Assembly: GCF_030347395.1 (NCBI RefSeq) | Contig: NZ_CP128170.1 | Span: forward strand, 2,790,001 to 2,854,000 | Reading direction: 5' to 3' | DNA length: 64,000 nucleotides | Source of the DNA: Microbacterium sp. ET2 | Lineage (GTDB): Bacteria; Actinomycetota; Actinomycetes; Actinomycetales; Microbacteriaceae | Shown here: positions 18,582 through 30,348 of the stretch, one piece after another | Layout of the letters: the number at the start of each line of letters is the position of its first letter | How positions within the stretch are numbered: the first letter of the stretch is position 1 | Translations under genes and position numbers: made by a program | Notes under the pieces: generated by a model | What the model was told of the DNA's origin: nothing | Databases searched by the model: none | The model's input: the letters and a program-made list of their open reading frames with translations, nothing else

Positions 18582-20759
18582 ATGACGACGCCCGAGACCG
18601 TGCACGCGACGCCCCGCGACATGGGCTTCGCCGAGCGGTATCGGGTCATCCAGTCGCGCGACCGGCGCTTCGACGGGCAGTTCGTCACGGCGGTGCGTTC
18701 GACCGGCATCTACTGCCGGCCCAGCTGCCCCGCCCGAACCCCCAGAGAGCAGAACGTCACGTTCTTCGCCACCTCGGCCGCCGCGCACGAGGCGGGCTAT
18801 CGCGCGTGCAAGCGGTGCCTGCCCGAAGCGGCGCCCGGATCGCCCGCCTGGGATGTGCGCGGCGACCTCGCCGCCCGTGCCATGCGGCTCATCATCGACG
18901 GCGTCGTCGACCGCGAGGGCGTCCCCGGCCTCGCCCGGCGCCTCGGCTATTCCGCGCGCCACCTCACCCGACTCCTCACCGCCGAACTCGGCGCCGGCCC
19001 CCTGGCCCTCGCTCGCGCTCAGCGCGCGCACACCGCCCGCACCCTGCTCGTGGGCACCGATCTGTCGTCGGCGGACGTCGCCTTCGCCGCGGGGTTCACC
19101 AGCGTCCGTCAGTTCACCGACACGATCGGCGAGGTGTTCGGGATGCCGCCGCGCGACCTCCGAGCACGCCGACATCGCCTCCACGGCGCAGCCCCCACTC
19201 CCGGGACGATCGACCTCGCGCTGCCGCTGCGGGGACCCATCGACACCGCGGGACTTTTCGGCTGGATGCGCGCGCACGCCGTTCCGGGCGTCGAGCGCGG
19301 CGACGCCGCATCCTTCGCCCGGGTCGTGCGGCTGCCGGCCGGACCCGCGTGGTTCGAGGTGCGCGAGGATGCCGGGCGGCTGCGTCTTCGCGCACGCCCG
19401 TCGTCGCTGCACGACCTCAGCACCCTCATCGCGCGGGTGCGGCGGCTGTTCGACCTCGACGCCGACCCGCTGGCGGTGGATGAGGCGCTGTCGGCTCATC
19501 CCGAGCTGGGCGCTGCGGTCGCGGACATCCCGGGTGTGCGCGTTCCGGGGGCTATCGACTCCGGCGAGATGCTTCTGCGGGCGATGATCGGCCAGCAGAT
19601 CAGTGTCGCCGCCGCGCGCACGATGCAGGGGCGGCTCGCTGCGGCACTCGGAACCACTGCCGACACCCCCGACGGGCCGATGACGCTCTTCCCCGATCCG
19701 GCGGTGATCGCCGAGCGTGGCCACGAGGTGCTGCGGGGACCGGCAGCGCGCGTGGGCGCCGTCATCGCCACCGCCGCGGCGCTCGCCGACGGCACCCTCG
19801 CCCTCGGCCCGGGCGACGACAGGGCCGAGCAGCGCCTCCGGCTGCTCGCCCTCCCGGGCGTCGGACCGTGGACGGCCGACTACGTGCGCATGCGCGTCCT
19901 GGGCGACCCCGATGTGCTGCTGCCCGGTGACGTCGCGGCCCGCACCGGGGCGGCGGCCCTCGGCCTTCCCGGCGATCCGCGGGGCTTCACGGCGTGGGCC
20001 GAGCGCACCGCGCCCTGGCGCAGCTACGCGATGGCGCACTTCTGGTACGCGGCGCCCGTCACGCGAGCGTGGCGCGCGGACGACCGCACCGCCGACACCG
20101 CGGACAGCACGAACACCCGCATGGCCGACCCCGTGACCGACCCCCACCCACCCCACCTGTCGCCCTGCGCCCCACCGATCCGCCACCCGTCACCGCACCG
20201 ACCCGCCGGAGGACCGCCTCATGAGCACCGCGATCATCCAGACCCTCGACACTCCCGACGGCGCCTTCACGATCCTCGAGCACGAGGGTCTCGTCGAGGC
20301 GTCGGGGTGGACCGCCGACCACGCCGCGCTCCTCGCCCGCCTCGCCCCGGCCCACCGTCCCGACGCGATCGCCGAGGGCGACACCGAGGCGGCCGTGGCC
20401 GTCACCGCCTACTACGCCGGCGACTCCGCGGCCATCGACGCCGTCCCGGTCCGTCAGCACGGCACGGCCCTGCAGCACGCCGGGTGGGAGGCCCTCCGCG
20501 GCATCGCACCCGGGCGGCCGCTCACCTATGCCGCCTTCGCCGCCCGGCTCGGCAACCCCCGTGCGGTCCGCGTCGCGGCCTCGATCTGCGCGCGCAATGC
20601 GCCGGCGCTCTTCGTCCCCTGCCACCGCGTGCTCCGATCCGACGGCACCCTGGGAGGCTTCGCCTGGGGGCTCGACGTCAAACGCGCACTCCTCGATCGC
20701 GAGACCCGACGCGCTCTGGCGCAAACTGCCTCTTGATCACAGCCGCTTCCCAGGTTTAG
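18582..20759 (+). CDS. alkA: Ada/AlkA-type DNA-3-methyladenine glycosylase II with zinc N-domain; 3' end runs through ogt
   Basis: A base-excision repair protein with three parts: an Ada-like zinc domain with four cysteines ([10 protein letters not shown] and CKRCLP, residues about 40-90), an AraC helix-turn-helix (about 95-200), and an AlkA glycosylase domain (about 210-500) with [13 protein letters not shown] and the helix-hairpin-helix [15 protein letters not shown]. Recognisable homology ends near 20090. The frame then stays open to 20759, fully across ogt. If the reading shifts in the C-rich run at about 20139-20160, the protein would instead stop at 20222-20224, in a normal ATGA overlap with ogt. 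The sequence as given therefore probably contains an indel. Confidence 0.88.
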   Translation: MTTPETVHATPRDMGFAERYRVIQSRDRRFDGQFVTAVRSTGIYCRPSCPARTPREQNVTFFATSAAAHEAGYRACKRCLPEAAPGSPAWDVRGDLAARAMRLIIDGVVDREGVPGLARRLGYSARHLTRLLTAELGAGPLALARAQRAHTARTLLVGTDLSSADVAFAAGFTSVRQFTDTIGEVFGMPPRDLRARRHRLHGAAPTPGTIDLALPLRGPIDTAGLFGWMRAHAVPGVERGDAASFARVVRLPAGPAWFEVREDAGRLRLRARPSSLHDLSTLIARVRRLFDLDADPLAVDEALSAHPELGAAVADIPGVRVPGAIDSGEMLLRAMIGQQISVAAARTMQGRLAAALGTTADTPDGPMTLFPDPAVIAERGHEVLRGPAARVGAVIATAAALADGTLALGPGDDRAEQRLRLLALPGVGPWTADYVRMRVLGDPDVLLPGDVAARTGAAALGLPGDPRGFTAWAERTAPWRSYAMAHFWYAAPVTRAWRADDRTADTADSTNTRMADPVTDPHPPHLSPCAPPIRHPSPHRPAGGPPHEHRDHPDPRHSRRRLHDPRARGSRRGVGVDRRPRRAPRPPRPGPPSRRDRRGRHRGGRGRHRLLRRRLRGHRRRPGPSARHGPAARRVGGPPRHRTRAAAHLCRLRRPARQPPCGPRRGLDLRAQCAGALRPLPPRAPIRRHPGRLRLGARRQTRTPRSRDPTRSGANCLLITAASQV
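20221..20736 (+). CDS. ogt: Methylated-DNA--protein-cysteine methyltransferase
   Basis: A suicide enzyme that removes methyl groups from O6-methylguanine. The C-terminal active-site motif is FVPCHRVL, with acceptor Cys134, followed by [17 protein letters not shown]. The helix-turn-helix region includes [20 protein letters not shown]. At 171 residues it is normal for the family. GGAGGA precedes the ATG by 7 bases. It is paired with the AlkA-type gene, a common actinobacterial alkylation-repair operon. Confidence 0.95.
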   Translation: MSTAIIQTLDTPDGAFTILEHEGLVEASGWTADHAALLARLAPAHRPDAIAEGDTEAAVAVTAYYAGDSAAIDAVPVRQHGTALQHAGWEALRGIAPGRPLTYAAFAARLGNPRAVRVAASICARNAPALFVPCHRVLRSDGTLGGFAWGLDVKRALLDRETRRALAQTAS

Positions 20760-20762
20760 TCT
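20733..20762 (+). promoter_or_regulatory. Putative promoter of the ABC exporter operon
   Basis: TTGATC (20733-20738, overlapping the ogt stop) and TAGTCT (20757-20762) form a sigma-70-like promoter with an 18-bp spacer. Transcription from it would give a leader of roughly 225 bases before the first ABC gene. Predicted by eye only. Confidence 0.45.
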
Positions 20763-20817
20763 GGAGGGCTGTCGCGATCGCGGTGGCTTCGGACCACCCC
20801 ACACCCTGGAGGATGCC

Positions 20818-20874
20818 ATGTATCAGGTCGACCACGTCGCGAAGATCGCCGCCCTCCTCCCCACGGCGCGGTAG
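20818..20874 (+). CDS. 18-residue leader peptide ahead of the ABC exporter
   Basis: A short open frame encoding MYQVDHVAKIAALLPTAR, ending at TAG 20872-20874. It has a good ribosome site (CTGGAGGA, with GGAGG about 6 bases before the ATG). It lies in the long leader between a putative promoter and a terminator-like hairpin. Nothing suggests a stand-alone function. Size and position fit a translated attenuator peptide, as BmrB is for bmrCD in Bacillus subtilis. That role is an inference. Confidence 0.55.
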   Translation: MYQVDHVAKIAALLPTAR

Positions 20875-20910
20875 CTCGCACTCCTCGGGTTCTCCTCCGG
20901 CATAACCGCC

Positions 20911-20947
20911 GCGCTCCGAGCGTTCCGTTCGAGCAGCGCTCCTTTCT
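20911..20947 (+). terminator. Terminator-like attenuator hairpin between leader ORF and ABC genes
   Basis: Outer arms GCGCT (20911-20915) and AGCGC (20935-20939) enclose inner arms CGAGCG (20917-20922) and CGTTCG (20926-20931), which pair with one G-U. A pyrimidine-rich TCCTTTCT follows (20940-20947). The GCTCG(C)ACTC just after the leader stop (20874-20882) is complementary to CGAGC copies inside the stem and could act as an antiterminator. Pairing was judged by eye. Confidence 0.45.
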
Positions 20948-20995
20948 GCGTCTCACCACGAGTGAGCGCTTCTCCGCCACGTCCCACCAAGGATC

Positions 20996-22888
20996 ATGAC
21001 CTCCTCCGCTCCGCCCGCGACATCCGCGAAAGCCCACCTGTCCACACCCCGCGCGCTCGCGCGGCTGCTGCCCTTCGTCCGCCCGGTGCTTCCGCGCCTC
21101 TCGCTCGGTGCCGGCAGCGCACTCATCGCCAGCCTGCTCGCCCTCTGCATCCCGCTGGTGCTCGAGGCGATCGTCCAGGGGCCGATCAGCTCCGGCGACC
21201 TCGGTCTCATCGGGTGGGGCGCCGCCGCGATCCTCGGGCTCGGCATCGCCGAGGCGGCGATGGTGTATCTGCGCCGCTGGTTCGTGCTCGCCCCCGCCAC
21301 GATGGTGGAGTACGAGCTGCGTCAGACGTTCTACTCGCGTCTGCAGCGCCTCCCGGTCGCCTTCCACGATCGCTGGCAGTCGGGACAGCTCCTGAGCCGC
21401 ATGATGCAGGACATCAGCACGCTGCGCCGCTGGATGGCCTTCGGCCTGGTGCTGCTCGTGGTGAACGTGCTGACCATCGTCGTCGGCACCGCGCTGCTGT
21501 TCCGCTGGCACTGGCTCCTGGGCACCGTGTTCCTCGTGGTGTCCGCGCCGCTGTGGTACGCCGGATACCGGTTCGAGAAGGCCTACGGGACCCTCGCCCG
21601 TCAGAGTCAGGACCAGGCGGGCGACCTCGCCACGTCCGTGGAGGAGAGCGTCCACGGCATCCGGGTTCTCAAGGCCTTCGGTCGCGGCAAGCACGCCCTC
21701 CAGAAATTCGCCCGCCAGGCCGAGACCCTCCGCCAGACCGAGCTGCGCAAGGCCGGTGCGGTCGGGTGGATCTGGTTCTGGCTGGTGATCCTGCCCGACA
21801 TCGCCTTCGCGCTGTGCCTGGGCACCGGCATCTACCTCGCCGCGACCGGACAGCTGGAGGTCGACGCCCTCATCGCATTCTTCGCCATGACGACCGTGCT
21901 GCGCTGGCCGATGGAGTCCATCGGGTTCCTCTTCTCCTTCACCCTCGACGCGCGGACGGCGACCGACCGCATCTTCGAGGTCTTCGACGAGGAGAACACC
22001 ATCACCGACCCCGCCCGACCCGTGCAGTTGACGAACGTGCGCGGTCAGCTGGCCTTTGAGGACGCCCACTTCCGCTACCAGGATGCGGGCGCCCACGAGG
22101 CCGATCTGCTGAACGGCATCGACCTCGTTCTCGAGCCGGGGGAGACGATGGCGCTCGTGGGGCTGACCGGAAGCGGCAAGACGACGCTCACCACCCTCCC
22201 GACGCGGCTCTACGACGTCACCGGCGGACGGGTGACCCTGGACGGGACGGATGTGCGCGACCTCACCCTGAAGGACCTGCGACGTCATATCGGCATGGCC
22301 TTCGAGGACGCGACGCTGTTCTCGCAGACTGTGCGCGAGAACATCCTGCTCGGGCGCGAGGACCTCGAGCCGGGTTCCGACGAGGCCGAGCGGATCCTCC
22401 ATGAGGCCCTCGGCGTCGCTCAGGCGAGATTCGTCTACGACCTCCCTGCCGGCGTCGACACCGTCATCGGTGAAGAGGGGCTGAGCCTCTCCGGCGGTCA
22501 GCGTCAGCGTCTCGCGCTCGCGCGGGCGGTGGCGGCACGGCCCAGCGTTCTGGTTCTGGATGACCCGTTGTCGGCGCTCGACGTCGACACCGAGGCTCTC
22601 GTCGAAGACGCGCTCCGCGTCGTGCTGAAGGACACCACCGCCCTCGTGGTGGCGCACCGCCCCTCGACCGTGATGCTCGCCGACCGCGTCGCGCTGCTGG
22701 AAGCAGGGCGCGTCACGGCGGTCGGCCGTCACTCGGATCTGCTGCGGGAGAGCGAGCACTACCGGCACGTCATCTCCAGCCTCGAGCTCGCGGAGCGCGA
22801 GGCGCGCGACCCGTCCGACGTGCTCGACGCCCCGGCCGACGGCCGCGACGAACCCTTCGATGCCCTCGAGAAGGAGGTGACCCGATGA
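20996..22888 (+). CDS. Heterodimeric ABC exporter subunit with degenerate ATP site
   Basis: A half-transporter of 630 residues: six-helix type-1 exporter membrane domain (about 25-330) and nucleotide-binding domain (about 345-590). Walker A is GLTGSGKTT and the signature is LSGGQRQR. Walker B is [11 protein letters not shown], so the catalytic glutamate is Asp. The Q-loop reads [10 protein letters not shown] with Glu in place of Gln. The H-loop HRPST is present. These changes are typical of one partner in heterodimeric exporters such as BmrCD, LmrCD and TM287/288. AAGGAT precedes the ATG. It overlaps the partner gene by 4 bases. Probable multidrug or toxic-lipid efflux. Confidence 0.92.
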   Translation: MTSSAPPATSAKAHLSTPRALARLLPFVRPVLPRLSLGAGSALIASLLALCIPLVLEAIVQGPISSGDLGLIGWGAAAILGLGIAEAAMVYLRRWFVLAPATMVEYELRQTFYSRLQRLPVAFHDRWQSGQLLSRMMQDISTLRRWMAFGLVLLVVNVLTIVVGTALLFRWHWLLGTVFLVVSAPLWYAGYRFEKAYGTLARQSQDQAGDLATSVEESVHGIRVLKAFGRGKHALQKFARQAETLRQTELRKAGAVGWIWFWLVILPDIAFALCLGTGIYLAATGQLEVDALIAFFAMTTVLRWPMESIGFLFSFTLDARTATDRIFEVFDEENTITDPARPVQLTNVRGQLAFEDAHFRYQDAGAHEADLLNGIDLVLEPGETMALVGLTGSGKTTLTTLPTRLYDVTGGRVTLDGTDVRDLTLKDLRRHIGMAFEDATLFSQTVRENILLGREDLEPGSDEAERILHEALGVAQARFVYDLPAGVDTVIGEEGLSLSGGQRQRLALARAVAARPSVLVLDDPLSALDVDTEALVEDALRVVLKDTTALVVAHRPSTVMLADRVALLEAGRVTAVGRHSDLLRESEHYRHVISSLELAEREARDPSDVLDAPADGRDEPFDALEKEVTR

Positions 22889-24702
22889 GCACGACCACCG
22901 TCACCGGAACCAGCGGCGAAGACCGCTCCGACTACACCCGGGAAGAGAGCCGCGCCATCCGGCGCCGTTCGCTCCGTCTCCTCGGCTCGCTGATCGCGCC
23001 CGTGCGCTGGCAGCTCGTGCTGGCCGCCGCGGTGCTCGTCGTCTCCACGGCGCTGCGCGTCGCCGGTCCGGCGCTCATCGGATTCGGCATCAACAACGCC
23101 CTGCCCGCCGTGGTCGATCAAAACGACTGGATGCCCACCATCGTCGTGGTCGGTCTCTACCTCTTCAGCGGCATCGGCGGTGCCGCCCTCATCGGCTGGT
23201 ACGTGGTCGTTGCCGCGCGCCTCACCCAGGCGGTCATGCTCGACCTCCGCAAGCGCATCTTCCTGCACACGCAGAAGCTGAGCCTGGAGTTCCACGAGTC
23301 GTACACGTCGGGCCGCATCATCTCGCGGCAGACGAGCGACCTCGACACGATCCGCGAGCTCCTGGACGGTGGGCTCAATGAGCTCGTCTCCGGCATCCTC
23401 TTCGGGTTGTTCACCCTCATCGCACTGCTGCTCGTGGACTGGCAGTCCGGCGTCATCCTCATCATCATGGGGATTCCGCTCTTCCTCCTCATGCGCTGGT
23501 TCTACAAGCGCTCCCAGATGGTCTACCGCCAGTCGCGGGTGGTCAGCGCGTCTGTGATCGTGAAGTTCGTCGAGTCGATGACGGGCATCCGCGCTGTCAA
23601 GGCCTTCCGGCGCGAGGAGCGCAACGACAAGGAATTCGGCGACCTGGCCCTCAGCTACCGCGACGTCAACATCCGCTCGATCCGCCTGTTCGGCACCTTC
23701 GAGCCGGGGCTGATGGCGGTGGCCTCGATCGCGATCGCGATGGTGGTGCTATGGGGCGGCATCCGGGTGTCGACCGGGGCGCTCGGGCTCGGATTCCTGC
23801 TGTCGGCGGTGCTGTACGTGAGGAACTTCTTCTCCCCCCTGCAGGAGGTGGCGTTCTTCCTGAACTCCTATCAGTCCGCGGTCGCCGCGCTGGAGAAGGT
23901 GTCGGGTGTGCTGGAGGAGCAGCCGACGGTTCCGGATCCGAAGCGGCCGGTCGACCTGTGGTCGGCGCGCGGGCACGTGAGGTTCGACGGCGTGACGTTC
24001 GGATACGGGGACGACCGCGTCATCCTGCCCGACTTCTCCCTCGACATCCCCGCGGGCCAGACCATCGCGCTCGTCGGGACGACCGGGGCGGGGAAGTCGA
24101 CGCTGGCCAAGCTCGTCTCGCGCTTCTACGACCCGACCATCGGGTCGGTGTCGCTCGACGGCGTCGACCTGCGGAACCTGCACCCGAAAGACCTGCGACG
24201 CGCGATCGTCATGGTCACGCAGGAGGCGTACCTGTTCAGCGGGACCGTCGCGGACAACATCGCCCTCGGCAAGCCCGACGCCACCCTCGACCAGATCCGG
24301 GCCGCGGCGCGGGCGGTCGGTGCGGAGTCGTTCATCGAGAAGCTGCCCGACGGGTATGACACCGACGTGAACAAGCGCGGCGGCCGGGTCTCGGCGGGGC
24401 AGCGTCAGCTGATCTCCTTCGCCCGCGCCTTCCTCGCCGACCCGGCGGTGCTGATCCTCGACGAGGCGACGGCGTCGCTGGACATCCCGAGCGAGCGCGC
24501 GATCCAGGAGGCGCTGCAGACCCTGCTCGCCGATCGCACGGCGATCATCATCGCCCACCGCCTCTCGACAGTGGCGATCGCCGACCGGGTACTCGTGATG
24601 GAGCACGGGCGCATCATCGAGGACGACACCCCCGACACGCTGATCAGCGGAGACGGCAAGTTCGCGCAGCTGCATCGGGCGTGGCGGCAGTCCCTGGTCT
24701 GA
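22885..24702 (+). CDS. Heterodimeric ABC exporter subunit with canonical Walker B
   Basis: The 605-residue partner: membrane domain (about 25-335) and nucleotide-binding domain with Walker [11 protein letters not shown]-loop MVTQEAYLF, canonical Walker [12 protein letters not shown] and H-loop HRLST. Its signature is VSAGQRQL rather than LSGGQ. This completes one degenerate and one consensus ATP site in the heterodimer: the degenerate site combines Walker A/B of the first subunit with the SAGQ signature of this one. A GAAGGAGG ribosome site lies just before the overlapping ATGA start. A long palindrome follows the gene. Confidence 0.93.
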   Translation: MSTTTVTGTSGEDRSDYTREESRAIRRRSLRLLGSLIAPVRWQLVLAAAVLVVSTALRVAGPALIGFGINNALPAVVDQNDWMPTIVVVGLYLFSGIGGAALIGWYVVVAARLTQAVMLDLRKRIFLHTQKLSLEFHESYTSGRIISRQTSDLDTIRELLDGGLNELVSGILFGLFTLIALLLVDWQSGVILIIMGIPLFLLMRWFYKRSQMVYRQSRVVSASVIVKFVESMTGIRAVKAFRREERNDKEFGDLALSYRDVNIRSIRLFGTFEPGLMAVASIAIAMVVLWGGIRVSTGALGLGFLLSAVLYVRNFFSPLQEVAFFLNSYQSAVAALEKVSGVLEEQPTVPDPKRPVDLWSARGHVRFDGVTFGYGDDRVILPDFSLDIPAGQTIALVGTTGAGKSTLAKLVSRFYDPTIGSVSLDGVDLRNLHPKDLRRAIVMVTQEAYLFSGTVADNIALGKPDATLDQIRAAARAVGAESFIEKLPDGYDTDVNKRGGRVSAGQRQLISFARAFLADPAVLILDEATASLDIPSERAIQEALQTLLADRTAIIIAHRLSTVAIADRVLVMEHGRIIEDDTPDTLISGDGKFAQLHRAWRQSLV

Positions 24703-24726
24703 CGCCCGGTGCAGGTCGCCGCCTCG

Positions 24727-24793
24727 CTCACAGAACGCCGCCAACCTCACAGCATCCGGCCTTCGGGCTGTGAGGTTGGCGCGACTCTGTGAG
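24727..24793. terminator. Two-stage perfect palindrome between convergent genes
   Basis: Inner arms CGCCAACCTCACAGC (24739-24753) and GCTGTGAGGTTGGCG (24767-24781) are perfectly complementary over 15 bp. Outer arms CTCACAGA (24727-24734) and TCTGTGAG (24786-24793) add 8 bp. The word CTCACAG therefore occurs twice in each arm. It sits between convergent genes and may be a bidirectional terminator. Confidence 0.65.
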
Positions 24794-24841
24794 CTGAAGA
24801 GCCCCGGGGCACGCGGGAGCGGGGCGAGGCCCGGCGTGCGG

Positions 24842-25294
24842 TTAGAGCGACACCTCGGCGATGACCTCGCCGTACTCCGTCTCGCCGACGGGGGAGAAGC
24901 CCACCCGGCGGAAGAAGGCCTCCGGGCCGCCCTCGCCGGCCTCGTAGATCACGTTCACCGAATCCATGCCGCGCGAGCGCGCCTCGGCGAGCAGCTGCTC
25001 CACGGCGAACCGGCCGACACCGCGGCCCTGATCGTCGGCGTCGACGTTGATGCGCCACAGCACGGAGCGGAAGTACTCCTGCGGGAAATCGGGGTCGAAG
25101 TTGGCGCTGACGAAGCCGACCACCTCGTCGCCGTCGAGCACCACCCGCTGCCACGAGGTCTGCGGGTTGACCACGGTCGCGGCGATGCCGTAGCTCACCG
25201 GTGAGAGGAACTCCTCCTGGCCGGGCTTCAGCGACATGTTGTTGACCGCGACGATCGTGGACGCGGACAGTTCTTCGAGGCGAAGTTCGGCCAT
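24842..25294 (-). CDS. GNAT-family N-acetyltransferase
   Basis: A 150-residue acetyltransferase with the acetyl-CoA pyrophosphate loop [18 protein letters not shown] at about residues 88-105 and the C-terminal [17 protein letters not shown]. SpeG/YhbS-like architecture with start [10 protein letters not shown]. The substrate is unknown. On this strand the frame is open far upstream, antisense to icd, but the conserved N-terminus begins at the ATG at 25294. It is divergent from icd across a strong operator-like palindrome. Confidence 0.88.
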   Translation of the reverse strand: MAELRLEELSASTIVAVNNMSLKPGQEEFLSPVSYGIAATVVNPQTSWQRVVLDGDEVVGFVSANFDPDFPQEYFRSVLWRINVDADDQGRGVGRFAVEQLLAEARSRGMDSVNVIYEAGEGGPEAFFRRVGFSPVGETEYGEVIAEVSL

Positions 25295-25364
25295 ACCCGA
25301 CAGGCTAGCGAGAAAGGTCACCTCACGTGCGACGAGGTCGCTCGACAACGGGCCGAACCGCGGC

Positions 25365-25394
25365 CCGAAGTATCTCGACGTCAAGATACTTCGG
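25365..25394. promoter_or_regulatory. 30-bp near-perfect palindrome upstream of icd
   Basis: Arms CCGAAGTATCT (25365-25375) and AGATACTTCGG (25384-25394) flank CGACGTCA; 14 of 15 base pairs are symmetric around 25379.5. The core TATCTcGACGTCAAGATA resembles operators of winged-helix regulators in actinobacteria. It lies 77 bases before the icd start and about 70 before the divergent GNAT start, so it could control both. TAGGGT at about 25404-25409 is a possible -10 element for icd. Confidence 0.65.
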
Positions 25395-25471
25395 CCGGTT
25401 GGGATAGGGTGGGATGCGACGTGAACGACAGTCGAACGACGGCCGGCGGCGGCCGCATGAAGGACAGAGAC

Positions 25472-27691
<2,220 letters not shown>

Positions 27692-27695
27692 CGCC

Positions 27696-27731
27696 GCCGA
27701 GGACCGCCGCGACGCCGAGGACCGCCGCGAC
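27696..27731. repeat. Two 18-bp perfect tandem repeats after icd
   Basis: The unit GCCGAGGACCGCCGCGAC occurs twice in a row, starting 5 bases after the icd stop, between convergent genes. No hairpin or function is evident. Confidence 0.6.
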
Positions 27732-27744
27732 GAGGGCGGGCAGC

Positions 27745-28713
27745 CTACATTCGCTCGCGCAGGAACGCCGCCTGCACGAGCCACTGGTAGGACTGCCCGC
27801 CCTCGTGCTCGTTGAAGGGGTAGACCTCGATCGCCTTATCGGCGACCGGCACCCGGTTGTACGCCGCGAACACCGTCGACGGCGGGCAGATCATGTCGTG
27901 AAGGGCCGCAGAGAACAGTGCGGGCGCCGAGATCCGGGCGGCGAAGTTCACGCCGTCGATGTACGACAGCGTGCGGAAGACTCGCTCCTCGGCGCCCCGG
28001 TGTACCCGCAGGTAGCGCACGATCTCCTGGTAGGGATCCGCGTCGGTCATCCCGACGGCGCGTTCGAAGTGGGAGAGGAAGGGCACATCCGGCATCACCG
28101 CGCGCAGCCCCTCGACCAACCCGCCCACCGCGATGGCGATCCCGCCGCCCTGGCTGCCGCCGGTGACGGCGACGCGGGTCGGGTCGACCTGGGGAAGCCC
28201 GCGCACGGCGTCCACGCCACGCACCCCGTCGGTGAACAGGCGCCGGTAGTAGTACGTGGCGGGGTCGTCGATGCCGCGGGTCATGAAGCCGGATGCCGCG
28301 GGCCCCGACCCGTGCGGGTCGGGCGTCTCGCCGCCCGAACCCCAGCCGCTGCCCTGCCCCCGGGTATCCATGAACAGGTGGGCGTATCCCGCATTCGCCC
28401 AGGACAGGCGCTCATGGGGAAGTCCGCGGCCGCCTCCGTATCCGTTGAACTCAACGACGGCCGGAAGGGGTCCCTCCGCGCCGCGCGGCACCCACAGCCA
28501 GGCCTTCACGGGGTCGCCGGCGAAGCCCGGGAAGGTCACGTCGTAGGTGTCGACGAGGGTCAGCGGCGTCGCGACCGGGGTGACGGTGACCTCACCCCCC
28601 GCGGCGCGCGCGGCGCCGATCGTTCCGGTCCAGAAGTCGTCGAAGTCGGCCGGTTCGGCAACGGTGGGGTGATAGGTCGCCAGCTCGGCGGGGCTCAGAT
28701 CGAAGCGGGGCAC
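27745..28713 (-). CDS. Acetyl xylan esterase / cephalosporin-C deacetylase family (CE7)
   Basis: An alpha/beta-hydrolase of 322 residues that removes acetyl groups from xylo-oligosaccharides and related acetyl esters, usually in the cytoplasm. Nucleophile Ser187 in GGSQGG, Asp273 in ALHDMICPPST and His303 in FNEHEGG form the triad, and the RGQGS motif is present at about 118-122. Length is normal for the family. The GTG at 28713 is the only start matching the family N-terminus VPRFDL; its ribosome site is weak. It converges with icd and follows the L,D-transpeptidase gene on the same strand. Confidence 0.9.
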   Translation of the reverse strand: MPRFDLSPAELATYHPTVAEPADFDDFWTGTIGAARAAGGEVTVTPVATPLTLVDTYDVTFPGFAGDPVKAWLWVPRGAEGPLPAVVEFNGYGGGRGLPHERLSWANAGYAHLFMDTRGQGSGWGSGGETPDPHGSGPAASGFMTRGIDDPATYYYRRLFTDGVRGVDAVRGLPQVDPTRVAVTGGSQGGGIAIAVGGLVEGLRAVMPDVPFLSHFERAVGMTDADPYQEIVRYLRVHRGAEERVFRTLSYIDGVNFAARISAPALFSAALHDMICPPSTVFAAYNRVPVADKAIEVYPFNEHEGGQSYQWLVQAAFLRERM

Positions 28714-28754
28714 CGGGTCAGCGTAGCGCTCTCCCGGCGTGGATCGCCGCGACT

Positions 28755-30251
28755 TCAGGAGTAGACGCTGACCTCGGTGCCGGTGGCGGTCCACTCGTAG
28801 ATGAACCGCGCCGCGTCATCCCACATGTTCACGCAGCCGTGGCTCTGCGGGTAGCCCAGCGACGAGCGGAAATTCGATGCGCCGTGGAACGCGATGTCGG
28901 GTGCGAACCACGTGATGTAGGGCACATCCTCGGTGCAGTAGCTGTTCACCGCATCGGGGTTGTAGCAGAGCGCGCCCATGTCCTGAACGCGGGTGTACGC
29001 GAAGACGGTGAAGTTGCCGGTCGGGGTGGGCGTTGCGGCGGTGCCCGATGAGATGGTGAACGACTCCACCATGTTGCCGTTCTCGAACAGGTAGGCGCGC
29101 TGCGCGCTGAGATCGACCTCGACCGACCGGGCGAGCGCGACCGTGGCGAAGGGCGTCTCGGTCACCCCGAGCTCGATGACACCGTCGCCGGCCGCGAGCT
29201 GCGACGCGGCGTCGGCCGCGAGTCCGTCGGTGGACTCCAGCGCGCGTCCGTTGACTCCCGCGACGTCTTCGCGCAGCACCGTGCCGGCCCTGTTGGTGAT
29301 GACCGTGGCGTCGACCGCCTCGCGATCCACCAGTCCCGGAAGGGTGTCGACGACCGACTGGATGCCCGCCTGGTCGACCTCGATCGAGATCGTGCCGCGG
29401 TCGCCGTCACCGAGGGTGATCCACGACGCGACGACAGCGCGGTCGAGCGGCACGGTGCGCTCATCGCCGATGTAGAAGCCCGCGGTGTCGAGCATGGCGT
29501 TGAGCCGCGACGCGGTCGCCTCCGCGATCGTCGTCGTGGTCTCGGCCTCGACGACGGCCAGAGTCGGTGCGACCTCGACGCGCTGCTCGCCCGCGAGGAA
29601 CGCGTCCTGCAGGCTCTGGCGCACGGCATCGGCATCGATGCCTTCGCCGGGCACGGCGGGCGTGACCTGGTAGCTCGCGGAGGCGGTGTCGAAGGCGACC
29701 ACCGCATCGACGGGCGAGACGGAGAGGTCGGGGGCGGCGGCCAGCAGGGCGTCGGCGGCGACCACCGGATCGAGCTGCACCTCCGCGTCGACGGGGGAGG
29801 GGAACCAGCCGGTCGGATTCCACATGGGGTGCTCGGCGAAGGCGGTCTCGGCGAGGGCCTGCGCGTTGACGGTCGCCCCGAGGTCGGCGCCGGTCAATTC
29901 GGCGTCGCCGGCGGGGCCGGTGAGGACGACCGTCGTCTCGGCGAGGCGTGTCTCGATCGCAGCGGCGGCGGCGCCGGGGGTCAGGAAACCCACCGGCACA
30001 CCGGCGACCGCCGTGCCCGGAGCGATGAGGAAGACCGATGCCGCGACCATGCCGATCGCGGCGGCCGCAGCCGTCACGCCGATCCAGAGACCCCAGCGAC
30101 GCTTCTTGGGAGTGGGTTCCGCGGGCGCCCAGGCGTAGGTCGGAGCATCTCCGCCGGGGACATCGGACGTGGGTGCGTCGGCCGTGTCGGCAGCCTGCGG
30201 CCGCGATTCAGCGGCCCCGTCGGCATCCGGCCGGGTCACAAGGTCAGTCAC
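28755..30251 (-). CDS. L,D-transpeptidase (YkuD) with membrane anchor and PG-binding-type repeats
   Basis: A cell-wall cross-linking enzyme of 498 residues: disordered acidic cytoplasmic N-terminus, one membrane helix (about 53-78), extracytoplasmic beta-domains (about 80-370), and a C-terminal YkuD domain. The active-site motif is SHGCVNM with Cys473, and the upstream HGASNF is present. It would form 3-3 cross-links in peptidoglycan. The GTG start follows GGGGGGA. It lies downstream of the lipoprotein gene on the same strand. Confidence 0.92.
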   Translation of the reverse strand: MTDLVTRPDADGAAESRPQAADTADAPTSDVPGGDAPTYAWAPAEPTPKKRRWGLWIGVTAAAAAIGMVAASVFLIAPGTAVAGVPVGFLTPGAAAAAIETRLAETTVVLTGPAGDAELTGADLGATVNAQALAETAFAEHPMWNPTGWFPSPVDAEVQLDPVVAADALLAAAPDLSVSPVDAVVAFDTASASYQVTPAVPGEGIDADAVRQSLQDAFLAGEQRVEVAPTLAVVEAETTTTIAEATASRLNAMLDTAGFYIGDERTVPLDRAVVASWITLGDGDRGTISIEVDQAGIQSVVDTLPGLVDREAVDATVITNRAGTVLREDVAGVNGRALESTDGLAADAASQLAAGDGVIELGVTETPFATVALARSVEVDLSAQRAYLFENGNMVESFTISSGTAATPTPTGNFTVFAYTRVQDMGALCYNPDAVNSYCTEDVPYITWFAPDIAFHGASNFRSSLGYPQSHGCVNMWDDAARFIYEWTATGTEVSVYS

Positions 30252-30348
30252 GCGGTCCCCCCGACTGCGTCAGTGTCGTCGTTACATGCTAAACGACCCT
30301 GCCGGCGGCGAGGGCAACGGTCTTATCACGACCCGGGGTGCGACCGAA

